Origin: an uncultured Desulfobacteraceae bacterium
GTDB lineage: Bacteria > Desulfobacterota > Desulfobacteria > Desulfobacterales > UBA5852
Assembly: GCA_913060875.1 (NCBI GenBank)
Contig: CAJXSL010000003.1
Span: 1-64,000, forward strand
DNA: 64,000 nt
Direction: 5' to 3'
Numbering within the stretch: the first letter of the stretch is position 1; the number at the start of each line of letters is the position of its first letter. Under the pieces are notes generated by a model that worked only from the letters and a program-made list of their open reading frames with translations, searched no databases and was not told the origin of the DNA. The position numbers and the translations under genes are program-made. Positions 37,701 through 45,336 of this stretch are shown here, in pieces.

Positions 37701-38471
37701 TTTTACATAAATAGAGTCTGGAGAAATATCTTCAACCCTTACAGCCTCCAATATCAACCGGGTCTTGCCGATACCAGGTTCGCCTAATATGCGAAGGTGT
37801 TTAGTGTCGCCGCGCAGGTGCTCCCTAATTTGATCCATGAGCTTGGTTTGCTCTTCGGATGGGAGAAACTCATTACACATGTGGGCGTGTTGTGACCAGG
37901 CTTCGACAGAAAGGAAAAGGTCGTCGATGCCGTCCATAAGGGTTAAGCGCAAAGAAGGATAGCGCTGAATATATCCGGCGATTTGGGCCTGGCCAAACAC
38001 CTCTACGCGTGAAGCAACGTTGCCGAAACCAAATTCGGCCAGAGTTCCGACGATGTGGCTGTGAATATCATTGCGTTGTTCAGGGCTGAAGTCATGACCG
38101 AAACAGAGTAGACTATATGTGCCACCATCTCGTATGGTCCTTCGAACCTCGGATTCCAATTCCCCTGTTGGAGTTAACAATTCATTCTTCATTGCCTGCT
38201 GTTGCCATGGCTTGAAAGATGTGCCAGTTTTGATTTGGAAGCCGGTCCGCCCAGAGCGGAGAAAGGTGTCAGTTGGCAAATCGCCTGACCAATTGAATTG
38301 GGCATCAATCCCACCGTCAGGATCGTTGATCCTGGTCGAAATGGTTATAGCATCCGCTCTGATTCGAGCGTGGCGCGCCTCACAGTAAAGCAGTTCTCTG
38401 AAGGTTTCGACCGCTTGTATGGCTGTTAACCTGCCAAGAATTTCAGGCTTTAAAGGACCTACTATAGGCAT
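34704..38471 (-). CDS. nuclease-STAND NTPase, candidate anti-phage defence protein
   Basis: 1255 residues. The N-terminal part (about 1-180) looks like a PD-(D/E)xK endonuclease: a helix with Glu (FRELLYCEAR), DPDGGIDAQF with Asp56, and GFQIKTG with Gln79-x-Lys81. A STAND/AAA-type ATPase follows, with Walker A LGEPGIGKTRLI (230-237) and Walker B VIVIDE (281-286). The remaining 800 residues are Trp-rich and helical without a familiar domain, like the sensor region of Avs-type proteins. Known nuclease-STAND proteins recognise phage proteins and then degrade DNA; that role here is inference. Base composition is visibly more A+T-rich than the flanking core genes. It is a single gene in an accessory region. 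Confidence 0.7.
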   Translation of the reverse strand: MPIVGPLKPEILGRLTAIQAVETFRELLYCEARHARIRADAITISTRINDPDGGIDAQFNWSGDLPTDTFLRSGRTGFQIKTGTSFKPWQQQAMKNELLTPTGELESEVRRTIRDGGTYSLLCFGHDFSPEQRNDIHSHIVGTLAEFGFGNVASRVEVFGQAQIAGYIQRYPSLRLTLMDGIDDLFLSVEAWSQHAHMCNEFLPSEEQTKLMDQIREHLRGDTKHLRILGEPGIGKTRLILEAVRVEDISPDSIYVKHGEEFSKSGLFNEIIRSGIDYPLVIVIDELPSRELAEIWAHLKHIGGALKLISIDHGPDRSHDSEIQIIKAPSLPDQTIRAILASHVGDRHELSRWVEVCEGSPRVALAVGENLAANPGDILRTPATVPVWERFLHGYARHASLEAQQTARVMRHLALFARFGFENPVSNEAAYIAKLVEKADHAVTWAIFQEIVQTMRDRRILQGSHTLFVVPRALHIHLWREFWRWHGCGFDFVVTFTEMPETLHGWFMEMFRYAHDSEAKRIIKDILRPDGIFSNREFLGSEKGASLLDALAEAEPDGVLELLERTLGKWSPEELVARRAIHQKYVWILEKLAVWRPTLFGALRLLAKIALFEKSNNVNNAAGTLFSLFRIGYEWAATEASPEERLPVLLEMLRSKDLEMQRLGLKVAVAALNTYGGFRTIGPEYQGIRERANLWKPVTYGDWFDGYRLYWNCLIDETRQWADDLRSEANSAILKAAGKQFRVKPQVEPVLNIIERLAEDTATDRRELNHFIIRHVGRFRDKDNQEIFHRLRRLDGRLSRQNLQTRFRRYVLDTTWDEWGDYGIDNQKNSRPAKLLRALAGRIARNRETFESLVALIASSTSDTGALFVFGEEICKADQDFRCLDALFAHWSSHEHSQAVRGYFSALRRLNPELWQDKIQHLLHHEETATRGAELVWGSGFNDQVFDVFLQSFERGWFKANYLKTLTFGKTWQYLTPEKITRLLELMLRHNDREVAGIMVELLDWILMDDSWHIDSDLLFQIVTSPINFQDGLDHMHNYHWNNVCDKMVAVDQQKAILLLDVLLEQMRTNYSISYDHYTAPLMIKLCNSRPDEAWEIVEKHLLSAAPKWRNDVLNWMKGGLGFFGEKETLSPLAVFPSEKIFKWIAENPETRAPMMAHAVPGSLEDENGGAVTRHLLEKYSDIDGVNSGISATFHSGGWTGPMSQYLRKKRTLLRNWLSKGYESQVVNWIKHEIGVADGEIDRAEISEEREAWRR

Positions 38472-39159
38472 AGCTCCATCCTATTTGAGGAAACCCGCTC
38501 CTAATCAGGATAAAAATCTGATTCAACACCACCATACTTTCTCTTCTGTCAAACGAATTTAGGGGTTTTATAGGAGCGTCTTTAATCAATTAAATAAATG
38601 GCGTATCTATTGAAAACGTGCGCAGGGCGCGCACACAAGCATGCGGGATGTTGGCCGGCTAAACTGCAGAGGAACTAATGAGACATAGCTAACATGTTCG
38701 GTACTACTTGTAAAGCATACCTGCCGGATATTCTATATTATTGTGATGACTTACACCTTTATTTCATTCTGGGCTATCGCTTTCACGGGCATGATGGTCT
38801 GGGGCTTTTTACGAACCTACCAGATGCCGAGCCCCAGGAACTTTTGTTCGAAACGACGGTATTTCAGGTCGCGCCAGAAATAATGGTTGGGTCTCAGCCT
38901 CTAACCTGCACATTTCATGAAATTTTTTCTACACAATAAATTTTATGTAACTATCCAAGGGTATAAACGCTATTCGGAGTATGATTTTCAGGTGACCCTT
39001 TGTACCTTTCGCCGATTTCCAGAATCATAGAAAAAGTTTCACCCTGCGGGCGCGCCCGAAATGCCCATTGACCGCGTTATCAGCGGCTTGCGGTACAGGC
39101 GTACAGCGGCGCCACAGATGCCTTGTCAATGAACATCGCGAACACTTTAAATATCCGGG
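38472..39159. other. gene-poor A+T-rich stretch upstream of the STAND gene
   Basis: No supported gene. It holds a decayed CCCGGATATTTCA-family palindrome (TAACCTGCACATTTCATGAAAT at 38905-38926 region) and, on the minus strand near 38800-38895, a short remnant frame ending FWRDLKYRRFEQKF that looks like the lost C-terminus of an unidentified protein. Confidence 0.4.
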
Positions 39160-39252
39160 ATAGAAATCGCTATCAAAATCGGGGTCGGGATCGAGCTTTT
39201 AAATATTTCGATTACGATTGCGATCCCGATAGCGATTTCGATTTCGATTTGC
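39160..39252. repeat. GATTTCGATT-type low-complexity tract
   Basis: Alternating units such as GAAATCGCTATCAAAATCGG and GATAGCGATTTCGATTTCGA on opposite strands, forming a loose inverted repeat. It is the same sequence type as at 31368-31403 and 31514-31560, but no four-helix-bundle coding remnant is visible here. Confidence 0.6.
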
Positions 39253-39256
39253 AAAA

Positions 39257-39385
39257 TTGATGGATTCGTAAAAGGTTCGAGATCAAGGCTTGCGAATTTC
39301 GAGGAAGGAGGCGTACTAATCGTACGCCGCAGTGACGAGAGATACGCGTAACACAGATGTCGGACCTTTTACGAAATCGTCAAGA
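39257..39385. repeat. palindromic intergenic element G
   Basis: ATTGATGGATTCGTAAAAGG at the left and CCTTTTACGAAATCGTCAAG at the right form the arms, and GGCGTACTAATCGTACGCC sits at the centre. It ends exactly where the rhlE -35 box begins, so the element may influence the helicase promoter. Confidence 0.7.
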
Positions 39386-39414
39386 TTGACAACGCCCTGC
39401 GGCGGGTGTATTGT
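39386..39414 (+). promoter_or_regulatory. sigma-70 promoter of the DEAD-box helicase gene
   Basis: Consensus TTGACA (39386-39391), 17-base spacer, TATTGT (39409-39414). The predicted start near 39421 gives a 140-nt leader before the TTG start codon. Confidence 0.6.
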
Positions 39415-39463
39415 ACCCCCATCTTTAACCGCTGTTCCTGGAAAACAAACGACATCATCGTAA

Positions 39464-39492
39464 AGCTCCGGAATGCATCCGGGGCTTTTTTT
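39464..39492 (+). terminator. terminator-like hairpin in the rhlE leader
   Basis: AGCTCCGG and CCGGGGCT (39464-39471, 39479-39486) make an 8-bp stem with a 7-base loop, followed by seven T. It lies between the predicted promoter and the helicase start. A second hairpin (CCGCACA with TGTGCGG, about 39501-39536) follows, so the leader could switch between structures. Confidence 0.65.
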
Positions 39493-39560
39493 ATTGGAAG
39501 CCCGCACAAAATTTTTGAGTAGGCTTCTGTGCGGAACGCGACAACCAAAGGAATACCTTT

Positions 39561-40859
39561 TTGAGTACTTTCGATTCATTTGACCTTCACCCCCGTGTGG
39601 TCGCCGGCATCAAGGCCGCTGGCTACACCACCCCCACCCCCATCCAGACCGAGGCCATCCCCACGGTCATGGAAGGCCGGGACGTCATGGGCCTGGCCCA
39701 GACCGGCACCGGCAAGACCGCAGCTTTCGTGCTGCCGATTTTAAACCGCCTGATAGGCGGCCCGCGCGGTACCCTGCGGGCCCTGATCGTGGCCCCCACG
39801 CGCGAACTGGCTGAGCAGATCCACGAGGCCATCCGCCTCCTGGGACGCAAGACCGGGCTTAAAAGCGCCACGGCCTATGGCGGGGTCAGCATCAATCCCC
39901 AGATCAACCGCTTCCGGCAGGGCATCGACATCCTGGTGGCCTGCCCCGGCCGCCTGCTGGACCATATGGAACGGAAAACCGTACGCCTTAAAAAGCTCGA
40001 AGTGCTGGTGCTGGACGAGGCCGACCAGATGTTCGACATGGGATTTTTCCCGGACATCCGGCGCATCGTCGCCCAGGTGCCCCGTGAGCGCCAGACCCTG
40101 CTCTTTTCCGCCACCATGCCCCCTGAAATCCGACGGCTGACCAAAGAGGTCCTCACCCGACCGGTGACCGTCCAGGTGGGGCGCACCGCTCCGGCGGAGA
40201 CCGTCAACCACGCCCTCTATCCGGTGGCCCAACACCTCAAGACCGCCATGCTGATGAACCTCCTGCACGGCACGGACGCAAAATCGGTGCTGATCTTTAC
40301 CCGCACCAAGCACCGCGCCAAACAGCTTGGCGTCAAACTGGGCAAGGCCGGCTACCGCTCCGCTTCACTACAGGGCAATTTGTCCCAGAACCGGCGCAAG
40401 GCCGCCATGGACGGCTTCCGGGACGGCACCTTCCAGATCCTGGTGGCCACCGACATCGCCGCCCGGGGCATCGACGTGACCCGGGTCTCCCATGTGATCA
40501 ACTACGACATCCCGGACACGCCCGAGGCCTATATCCACCGCATCGGCCGGACCGGGCGGGCCACCCGCACCGGGGACGCCTTCACCCTGGCCACCCAGGA
40601 AGATAAAGGCATGGTGCGCAGCATCGAACGCCTCCTGGGAAGCCCCCTGGAGCGCCGCCACCTGGATGATTTCGACTACCAGGCCCCGGCGCCTAAACGG
40701 AATAAAGAATTCGCCCGTCCCCCGCGCCCGGCCAGCCGCAACCGCCGCCCCGCCGGGGCCGCTAAAAGTCGCAAACCCTGGCCCCAGCGCAAGCCATCCG
40801 CGACGAGCACAGCGAACCGCCGTTCGCACGCACGCCGCCGACCGGCCGTAGCGGCCTGA
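39561..40859 (+). CDS. rhlE: DEAD-box RNA helicase, RhlE type
   Basis: 432 residues with all helicase motifs: Q motif (GYTTPTPIQTEAIP), Walker A AQTGTGKT, VLDEADQMFD, SAT in LLFSATMPPE and HRIGRTGRA. The C-terminal 60 residues are Arg/Lys/Pro-rich and disordered, typical of RhlE-type proteins that act on RNA in ribosome assembly and cold growth. The start is TTG at 39561 with AAAGGAA upstream; there is no better in-frame ATG before the Q motif. It has its own promoter, a structured leader and a strong terminator, so it is monocistronic. Confidence 0.92.
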   Translation: MSTFDSFDLHPRVVAGIKAAGYTTPTPIQTEAIPTVMEGRDVMGLAQTGTGKTAAFVLPILNRLIGGPRGTLRALIVAPTRELAEQIHEAIRLLGRKTGLKSATAYGGVSINPQINRFRQGIDILVACPGRLLDHMERKTVRLKKLEVLVLDEADQMFDMGFFPDIRRIVAQVPRERQTLLFSATMPPEIRRLTKEVLTRPVTVQVGRTAPAETVNHALYPVAQHLKTAMLMNLLHGTDAKSVLIFTRTKHRAKQLGVKLGKAGYRSASLQGNLSQNRRKAAMDGFRDGTFQILVATDIAARGIDVTRVSHVINYDIPDTPEAYIHRIGRTGRATRTGDAFTLATQEDKGMVRSIERLLGSPLERRHLDDFDYQAPAPKRNKEFARPPRPASRNRRPAGAAKSRKPWPQRKPSATSTANRRSHARRRPAVAA

Positions 40860-40888
40860 CAGATCCTTTTGCCATAGTACGAACAGAC

Positions 40889-40915
40889 AAAGGGCGGTCT
40901 TCGGACCGCCCTTTT
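40889..40915 (+). terminator. intrinsic terminator after rhlE
   Basis: GGGCGGTC and GACCGCCC pair over a TTCG tetraloop (40892-40911), preceded by A and followed by TTTT. It lies about 30 bases after the helicase stop. Confidence 0.9.
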
Positions 40916-41005
40916 CATGTTTCGAGGGGAGCTTTTGTACGCTTTTGAAAGGTTTGGGGATTTCTTCTCTTTGACGCGCGGGGACATGAAAGTTTCTAAG
41001 TTTCT

Positions 41006-41377
41006 CTATTTGGGAAAGTATTTTACACCGTCGATGTCTTGAAAATCGGCGTCCTGCGTCCAGATGGTACACCCATATGCTTGCGCCGTTGCCAAAATGA
41101 TGCTGTCGGCCATGGGCAGATCGTGGCGCAGGCTCAGCTTCGAAGCTTCCATCGCCAGTTTAGCGGTAAGGTCGACGATCCGCCCTTTTTGCATCGCGGC
41201 AACCGCCTGGAGGGCACTATTTTCGGAAGACTCCCTGAGAACGACCTTGAAAACCTCGTAAATGGTTATGGCGGGAACGACTAGAGACGGCGGATCATTC
41301 AGGGGCGGCAGGTAACAGTTTGCATTGGGTCCGTCGGAAAAATATTCCAACCAGCCGGAAGAATCGATGATATTCAT
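41006..41377 (-). CDS. vapC: PIN-domain toxin VapC
   Basis: 123 residues. PIN-domain acidic residues are visible in NIIDSSGWLEYF (Asp4), EVFKVVLRE, LPMADSIILATA and TQDADFQDI. VapC toxins are Mg-dependent ribonucleases that cut tRNA or rRNA. It overlaps the antitoxin gene by four bases (ATGA), the standard arrangement. The pair lies between the rhlE terminator and a small membrane-protein gene. Confidence 0.88.
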   Translation of the reverse strand: MNIIDSSGWLEYFSDGPNANCYLPPLNDPPSLVVPAITIYEVFKVVLRESSENSALQAVAAMQKGRIVDLTAKLAMEASKLSLRHDLPMADSIILATAQAYGCTIWTQDADFQDIDGVKYFPK

Positions 41378-41580
41378 AGCCGGTCTTTCTCGCGCTCCAA
41401 GCGCGTGTCGATACCTTTGAGAAATCCTCTGAGTTCAGCAATATCCCGATCCGGTATCAGCTCGATGCGTCCATCATACGCCATCACGCGCATTTTCTGC
41501 CCGGGCCGAAGTTTCAATGCTTCCCGGATATTTTTCGGTATAACCACTTGATATTTTGGAGAAACGATAACTGTTTGCAT
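41374..41580 (-). CDS. vapB: AbrB/MazE-type antitoxin VapB
   Basis: 68 residues. The N-terminal swapped-hairpin AbrB domain reads VSPKYQVVIPKNIREALKLRPGQ and binds operator DNA. The C-terminal helix (ELRGFLKGIDTRLERE) would neutralise VapC. GGAGGTG lies upstream of the ATG. Autoregulation by the VapBC complex is expected for the family. Confidence 0.88.
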   Translation of the reverse strand: MQTVIVSPKYQVVIPKNIREALKLRPGQKMRVMAYDGRIELIPDRDIAELRGFLKGIDTRLEREKDRL

Positions 41581-41611
41581 ACGACACCTCCATCGATAGA
41601 TCTTTGGTATT

Positions 41612-41639
41612 ACAATAACACGATCGATAAAGATGTCAA
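41612..41639 (-). promoter_or_regulatory. vapBC promoter/operator
   Basis: On the minus strand TTGACA (41639-41634) and TATTGT (41617-41612) are 16 bases apart. ATCGAT-containing half sites at 41593-41598 and 41621-41629 flank the -10 box and are candidate VapB operator sites. Confidence 0.55.
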
Positions 41640-41720
41640 TTTCCTGCTGTCAATGCGCGAATTATCCGGGCGGTTATTGGCGTTCTACGGTAAGGACTTT
41701 CTGGCAAGGGAGGCTGCTCA

Positions 41721-41750
41721 GCCCGAATATTTCATGAGGTGTTCGGGTTT
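41721..41750. repeat. short palindromic repeat, CCCGAATATTTCA family
   Basis: GCCCGAATATTTCATGA followed by GGTGTTCGGGTTT, the same family as 30312-30355 and 46881-46902. It is the only feature recognised between vapB and 41853. Confidence 0.55.
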
Positions 41751-41852
41751 ACATATTCCATCGCCAGAAAGGGTATTAACGACGGATCGTCATCAGACTG
41801 CTTTTTTTGTGCGGAAAGAAGCGAGGAAAAAGGCGCTGCGTCGGTGCAGCTC

Positions 41853-42155
41853 TCACCGACGCTTCCGAAACCCCGCCATCACCCAAACCACCCCCCACCC
41901 GACTATCACCGGGGCGGCACCCAGGCCGACGAAAAGGTTCTGGTTGCCCACCCAGGGCTGCAGCCACAGGGCCGTGGCCGCCAGCCAGACCACCGAGGCC
42001 AGGATGGCCAGGCGCCAGCGGCCGGACAGTTTCTTCAGAAGGGGTTGCGGCGGGGCCTTGCGCACGGCCGGGGCGGACCGGGACACCATGCGGGGGAGAA
42101 AAAACAGCACGACGATGATCAGCAAAATCAGCAGTATTTCGGTCAGTCCCGACAA
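41853..42155 (-). CDS. small membrane protein of unknown function
   Basis: 100 residues. Three hydrophobic segments lie at about 5-21, 49-65 and 74-93, and a Pro/Lys-rich cytoplasmic loop (RSAPAVRKAPPQPLLKK) lies between the first two. The start is a TTG at 42155, with GGGAGG seven bases upstream. It looks real from its hydropathy and ribosome-binding site, but I do not recognise the family. It may precede vapB or stand alone. Confidence 0.6.
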   Translation of the reverse strand: MSGLTEILLILLIIVVLFFLPRMVSRSAPAVRKAPPQPLLKKLSGRWRLAILASVVWLAATALWLQPWVGNQNLFVGLGAAPVIVGWGVVWVMAGFRKRR

Positions 42156-42378
42156 TCGGCCCTCCCTATGAACAGGATTGGATGCGCCACAGTTGATCGA
42201 AGGGAATTTAGCCCAGGGGTTCTAAATTCTCAACCCCCGAATCCTCTTATCCAATTGAGATTCCTCCCGCAGATTGGTTGGCCTCAAGTGCCTTCCTAAA
42301 ATTGGTCTTACCCTTGACCCCTTGAATCCTTGACCCCTCGCCCCCTCGAGGCCCCACCAGCGCTATGGAAGACGCTCT

Positions 42379-43299
42379 TTATTTAAATACCAACGCCACC
42401 CACTCCTCACGCTCCAGCGCCTCCACCAGATCCAATCCACATTTCCGGGCTTCGGCCGTCACGTCCTCCTGCTGGCTCTGGAGAATGCCCGAGCAGATAA
42501 AGCGGCCGCCCGGGGCCAGGAGCCCGGGTATATCCGGCAGCAGACCGATAATCACCTCCGCCAGAATATTGGCCACCACGAGATCGTAGCGCGAGGTCAC
42601 GCTGGCCACCCGATCCCCGGCCCAGACCCGGCTGGCATCGGCCGGCAAGTTGTTGAGCGCCAGATTCCGGCGGGCGACCTCCACCGCCACCGGGTCGTTG
42701 TCGATGCCGTGCACCGCGGCGGCCCCCAGCAGCGAAGCCGCCACCATGAGAATGCCCGACCCCGTGCCCACATCCAGCAGGCGTTCTCCCGCCTGCAGGT
42801 GCTTTTCCATAAGCTGAATGCACAACGCCGTGGTGGGGTGGGTGCCGGTCCCGAAGGCCATGCCCGGATCGATTTCGAGCACTTTTTCATCGCCGGCCGG
42901 CTGATAGTCCCGCCAGGTGGGTTTGACCACGATGGTCGCAGACACTTTATCCGGCCAGAAAAAGGCTTTCCAGGACTCGGCCCAATCCTCCTCGTTGAGG
43001 GAACGGTAAAAAATACGATGGCGCATGCTTATCTGCCGGCTCAGCGCCTTCAATTCTTTCTCAAACCCCTGCCGCTGCGCCTGGTCGAAGGTCGCGGCCG
43101 GGAAATACCCGCCCACGGCGTTGACCGTCGGCCGCACCTCATCTTCGATGATCACGTCGTCCCCGATCGGTGCCTCCATGGTGGGATCGTCCACCACCAC
43201 GCCCTTGACCCCGAAGCGGTAGAACACGTCGGCAATCAGTTCTTCGGCGGCCACCGAGGTGGGGGCATCGAAATCGACCTTGGCTTCGATCCATTCCAT
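42379..43299 (-). CDS. prmA: ribosomal protein L11 methyltransferase
   Basis: 306 residues. The N-terminal recognition domain (about 1-125) contains WIEAKVDF and FGVKGVVVDDP. The SAM-binding domain reads LLDVGTGSGILMVAASLLGA with GIDNDPVAVEVARRN, and VVANILAEVI is the PrmA (N/D)PPY-like site. MAFGTGTHPTTALC is characteristic of PrmA, which trimethylates L11. AGGAG lies eight bases before the ATG. Two hairpin repeats lie just upstream. Confidence 0.93.
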   Translation of the reverse strand: MEWIEAKVDFDAPTSVAAEELIADVFYRFGVKGVVVDDPTMEAPIGDDVIIEDEVRPTVNAVGGYFPAATFDQAQRQGFEKELKALSRQISMRHRIFYRSLNEEDWAESWKAFFWPDKVSATIVVKPTWRDYQPAGDEKVLEIDPGMAFGTGTHPTTALCIQLMEKHLQAGERLLDVGTGSGILMVAASLLGAAAVHGIDNDPVAVEVARRNLALNNLPADASRVWAGDRVASVTSRYDLVVANILAEVIIGLLPDIPGLLAPGGRFICSGILQSQQEDVTAEARKCGLDLVEALEREEWVALVFK

Positions 43300-43315
43300 A
43301 GGTGCGCTCCTGTGA

Positions 43316-43457
43316 GTGATCTGCCACAGGCGGCATCTTGCGCCCCCTGGCGGCGTTCTTGCTCGTTTTCAATCCTCGAAATAGTGCACTATTCCTCCGG
43401 TTGAAAAATCGCTCGGGCCTTGCCAGGGAACGCAATCTACCGTCTGTTGCAGATCAC
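43316..43457. repeat. hairpin repeat element, copy C
   Basis: 142 bp. The central 80 bp differ from copy B at only a few positions. The outer arms are different (GTGATCTGCCACAGGCGG and CCGTCTGTTGCAGATCAC) yet still complementary to each other. It lies directly upstream of the prmA ribosome-binding site. Confidence 0.85.
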
Positions 43458-43506
43458 CGTTCTGTTATGAAGCATCGTCGTAATCGCCTTTTTCTGTAAC
43501 TACGCA

Positions 43507-43653
43507 CAGTATTCGTCCAAAAAGGGTAGATTTTGGTTTCGGCCAAGGCCGCAGTTCTTTGGAAACCACAGGCGTAGATAAACTACGTCGAGGATTTCCA
43601 AAGAGCGAGAACGCCGGCCGGGGCCGCAAGGTACGCTTTCTGGACGGATACTA
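43507..43653. repeat. hairpin repeat element, copy D
   Basis: 147 bp, more diverged. The ends CAGTATTCGTCCA and TGGACGGATACTA pair, and GAGCGAGAACGCCGGCCG keeps the family core. Its last three bases are the reverse complement of the TAG stop of the radical SAM gene that ends here, as in copy A. Confidence 0.75.
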
Positions 43654-44970
43654 TTTCAAGGCTGGGTTAAAGTACCCAAACTTCAATTCCGGAAATCGCC
43701 GGTGGATCTTGCGCAGCAGCGCCGACACGCCCATGGGTTCGCCATGTTCCGCCGCGGCCTTCATCGCCGCGTAATACCGCAGGGGGTCGTAGTTCAGGTT
43801 GCGCCACTGGATCAGGTGGATGGGGCGTTCGGTCAGAAAGGCCGCCAGAGCCGCGTACTCTTCCGGCGTGTCCGTAAAGCCCGGCAGGTTGAGATAGTTC
43901 AGGGCTACGTGCCCGCCGCGGGCCAGGGCCTGGTCCACACTTGCCATCACGTCGCTGAACCGGTAGCCATGGGGGCGAAAATAGCCCAAGTAGCAGGCCT
44001 CTTGCAAACTGTTGATGCTTACCCGCATGCTGTCAAGGCCGGCGTCGAAAAGAGCCGCCACCGTGTCCGGCAGGCTGGCGTTGGAGTTCAGATTGATGGT
44101 GCCCCGATCGGTTTGCCGTCGGATCCGGCGGATGGCCGGCTCGATGGATGCGGCCGCCAGCAGGGGATCGCCCTCGCAGCCCTGGCCGAAGCTGACCACG
44201 CCGTCCGGCACCCGCTCGAAATGGGCCAGGGCCACTTCGGCAATTTCTTCCGGGCTCGGCATGAAATCGATGCGGTCCTGGCTGCAGGGGACGGGCGAAT
44301 CCTTTTGCAGGGACAGGCACCCCAGGCAGCGGGCATTGCACCGGGGGGAGCTGGGCAGGGGCGCTTCGCAGCGACCGATAAAAAAATTCTTGGCCGCCGG
44401 GCAGCCATACTCCAGGGCGCATTTCTCCAGGTGCTTGCGCAGGCGGTTGCCGGCCATCGTCTTCTGGAAATGCCGGACCCCGCCCCGGACCTTTTCCAGG
44501 GGCATCAGCCGCAGATCCTGGCGCCGCTCCTTGTCCACCTGCTGCACGGCCGTGAAAAACGCGCCGTCGTGCCAGCCCACCGCCCCGTAGGAAAACAGGG
44601 GCAGGCAATTCGCGTCCGGCGTTTCTTCGTAGGCGCACAGTTGCGTGATGATGTACCCCGGCGAGTTGAAGGCCGCCACGGGAAACACCGGCTCGCCCGG
44701 GGCAAACGGATTTTCCTCCACGATCACCAGCGCATCGCTCTCCAGGTCGTACACCACAGGCCGCCGGTCCGGCAGGAACATGAACTCACTGCCGTGGGGC
44801 ATCTTCCGGGTGGTGCGGGTGGTGAGGGGCGCCAGCAGGGGGCCGTCCATGCCCACGGCGGCAAAGCCCTCCAGGTCGATGATCTCCCCCTTGGCATTGG
44901 CCACCAGGGCGGTCAGTATTTTCTCCGGTGATCGCGAAGACCGGGAATGATGGTTGCGGCGTCTGGTCAT
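43651..44970 (-). CDS. radical SAM protein
   Basis: 439 residues. The 4Fe-4S/SAM motif is CNARCLGC (about residues 212-219), followed by GEGDP-like FGQGCEGDPLLA and SMRVSINSLQEACYLGYF. The first 200 residues form an uncharacterised N-terminal domain in which three more cysteines appear shortly before the motif (CALEYGC and GRC), perhaps an auxiliary cluster. The reaction is not known. Its stop codon is formed by hairpin repeat copy D. The upstream ribosome-binding site is weak. Confidence 0.8.
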   Translation of the reverse strand: MTRRRNHHSRSSRSPEKILTALVANAKGEIIDLEGFAAVGMDGPLLAPLTTRTTRKMPHGSEFMFLPDRRPVVYDLESDALVIVEENPFAPGEPVFPVAAFNSPGYIITQLCAYEETPDANCLPLFSYGAVGWHDGAFFTAVQQVDKERRQDLRLMPLEKVRGGVRHFQKTMAGNRLRKHLEKCALEYGCPAAKNFFIGRCEAPLPSSPRCNARCLGCLSLQKDSPVPCSQDRIDFMPSPEEIAEVALAHFERVPDGVVSFGQGCEGDPLLAAASIEPAIRRIRRQTDRGTINLNSNASLPDTVAALFDAGLDSMRVSINSLQEACYLGYFRPHGYRFSDVMASVDQALARGGHVALNYLNLPGFTDTPEEYAALAAFLTERPIHLIQWRNLNYDPLRYYAAMKAAAEHGEPMGVSALLRKIHRRFPELKFGYFNPALK

Positions 44971-45194
44971 GAATAAAGCGGCTTTCGAAAAAAGTTACCA
45001 AGCATGGGCCTGTGTGTAGGTATTGGAAACTTAACGCAATCTCAAGGTAAATCTTAGACGGTTTTGTAAAAAGCCCGAGCCACCAGAAGCGGATAAATAT
45101 CGGGGTTACGCTTCTTCGTCCCCACGTCTGCAGCATTCCTCGTCATTCCGGCACAAGCGCATGCGTCAAACGACGATAAAATAATCCCTTTTTG

Positions 45195-45279
45195 TCTGTC
45201 ATGCCGGACACGATCCGGCATCTCGTGTATCACACGGTATGAAATGAAAGAGATTCCGGATCAAGCCCGGAATGACAGA
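45195..45279. repeat. REP-like inverted repeat
   Basis: Arms TCTGTCATGCCGGACACG... (45195-45223) and the matching ...CCCGGAATGACAGA (45251-45279) form a 29-bp imperfect stem with a 27-base loop. A further half unit (CGTCATTCCGGCAC) is at 45139-45153. These GTCATTCCGG palindromes are common intergenic repeats in proteobacteria-like genomes. The rest of the gap at 44971-45336 holds nothing recognised. Confidence 0.75.
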
Positions 45280-45336
45280 TTAAAAACTTTTCACGTGACC
45301 ATCAATCTTAGCCCAATGACGCTTTTAGATTCGGGA

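Noticed and set aside
38694-38939. 81-codon plus-strand frame upstream of the STAND gene
   Set aside because: No ribosome-binding site or family match; part of it is better read as debris on the other strand.
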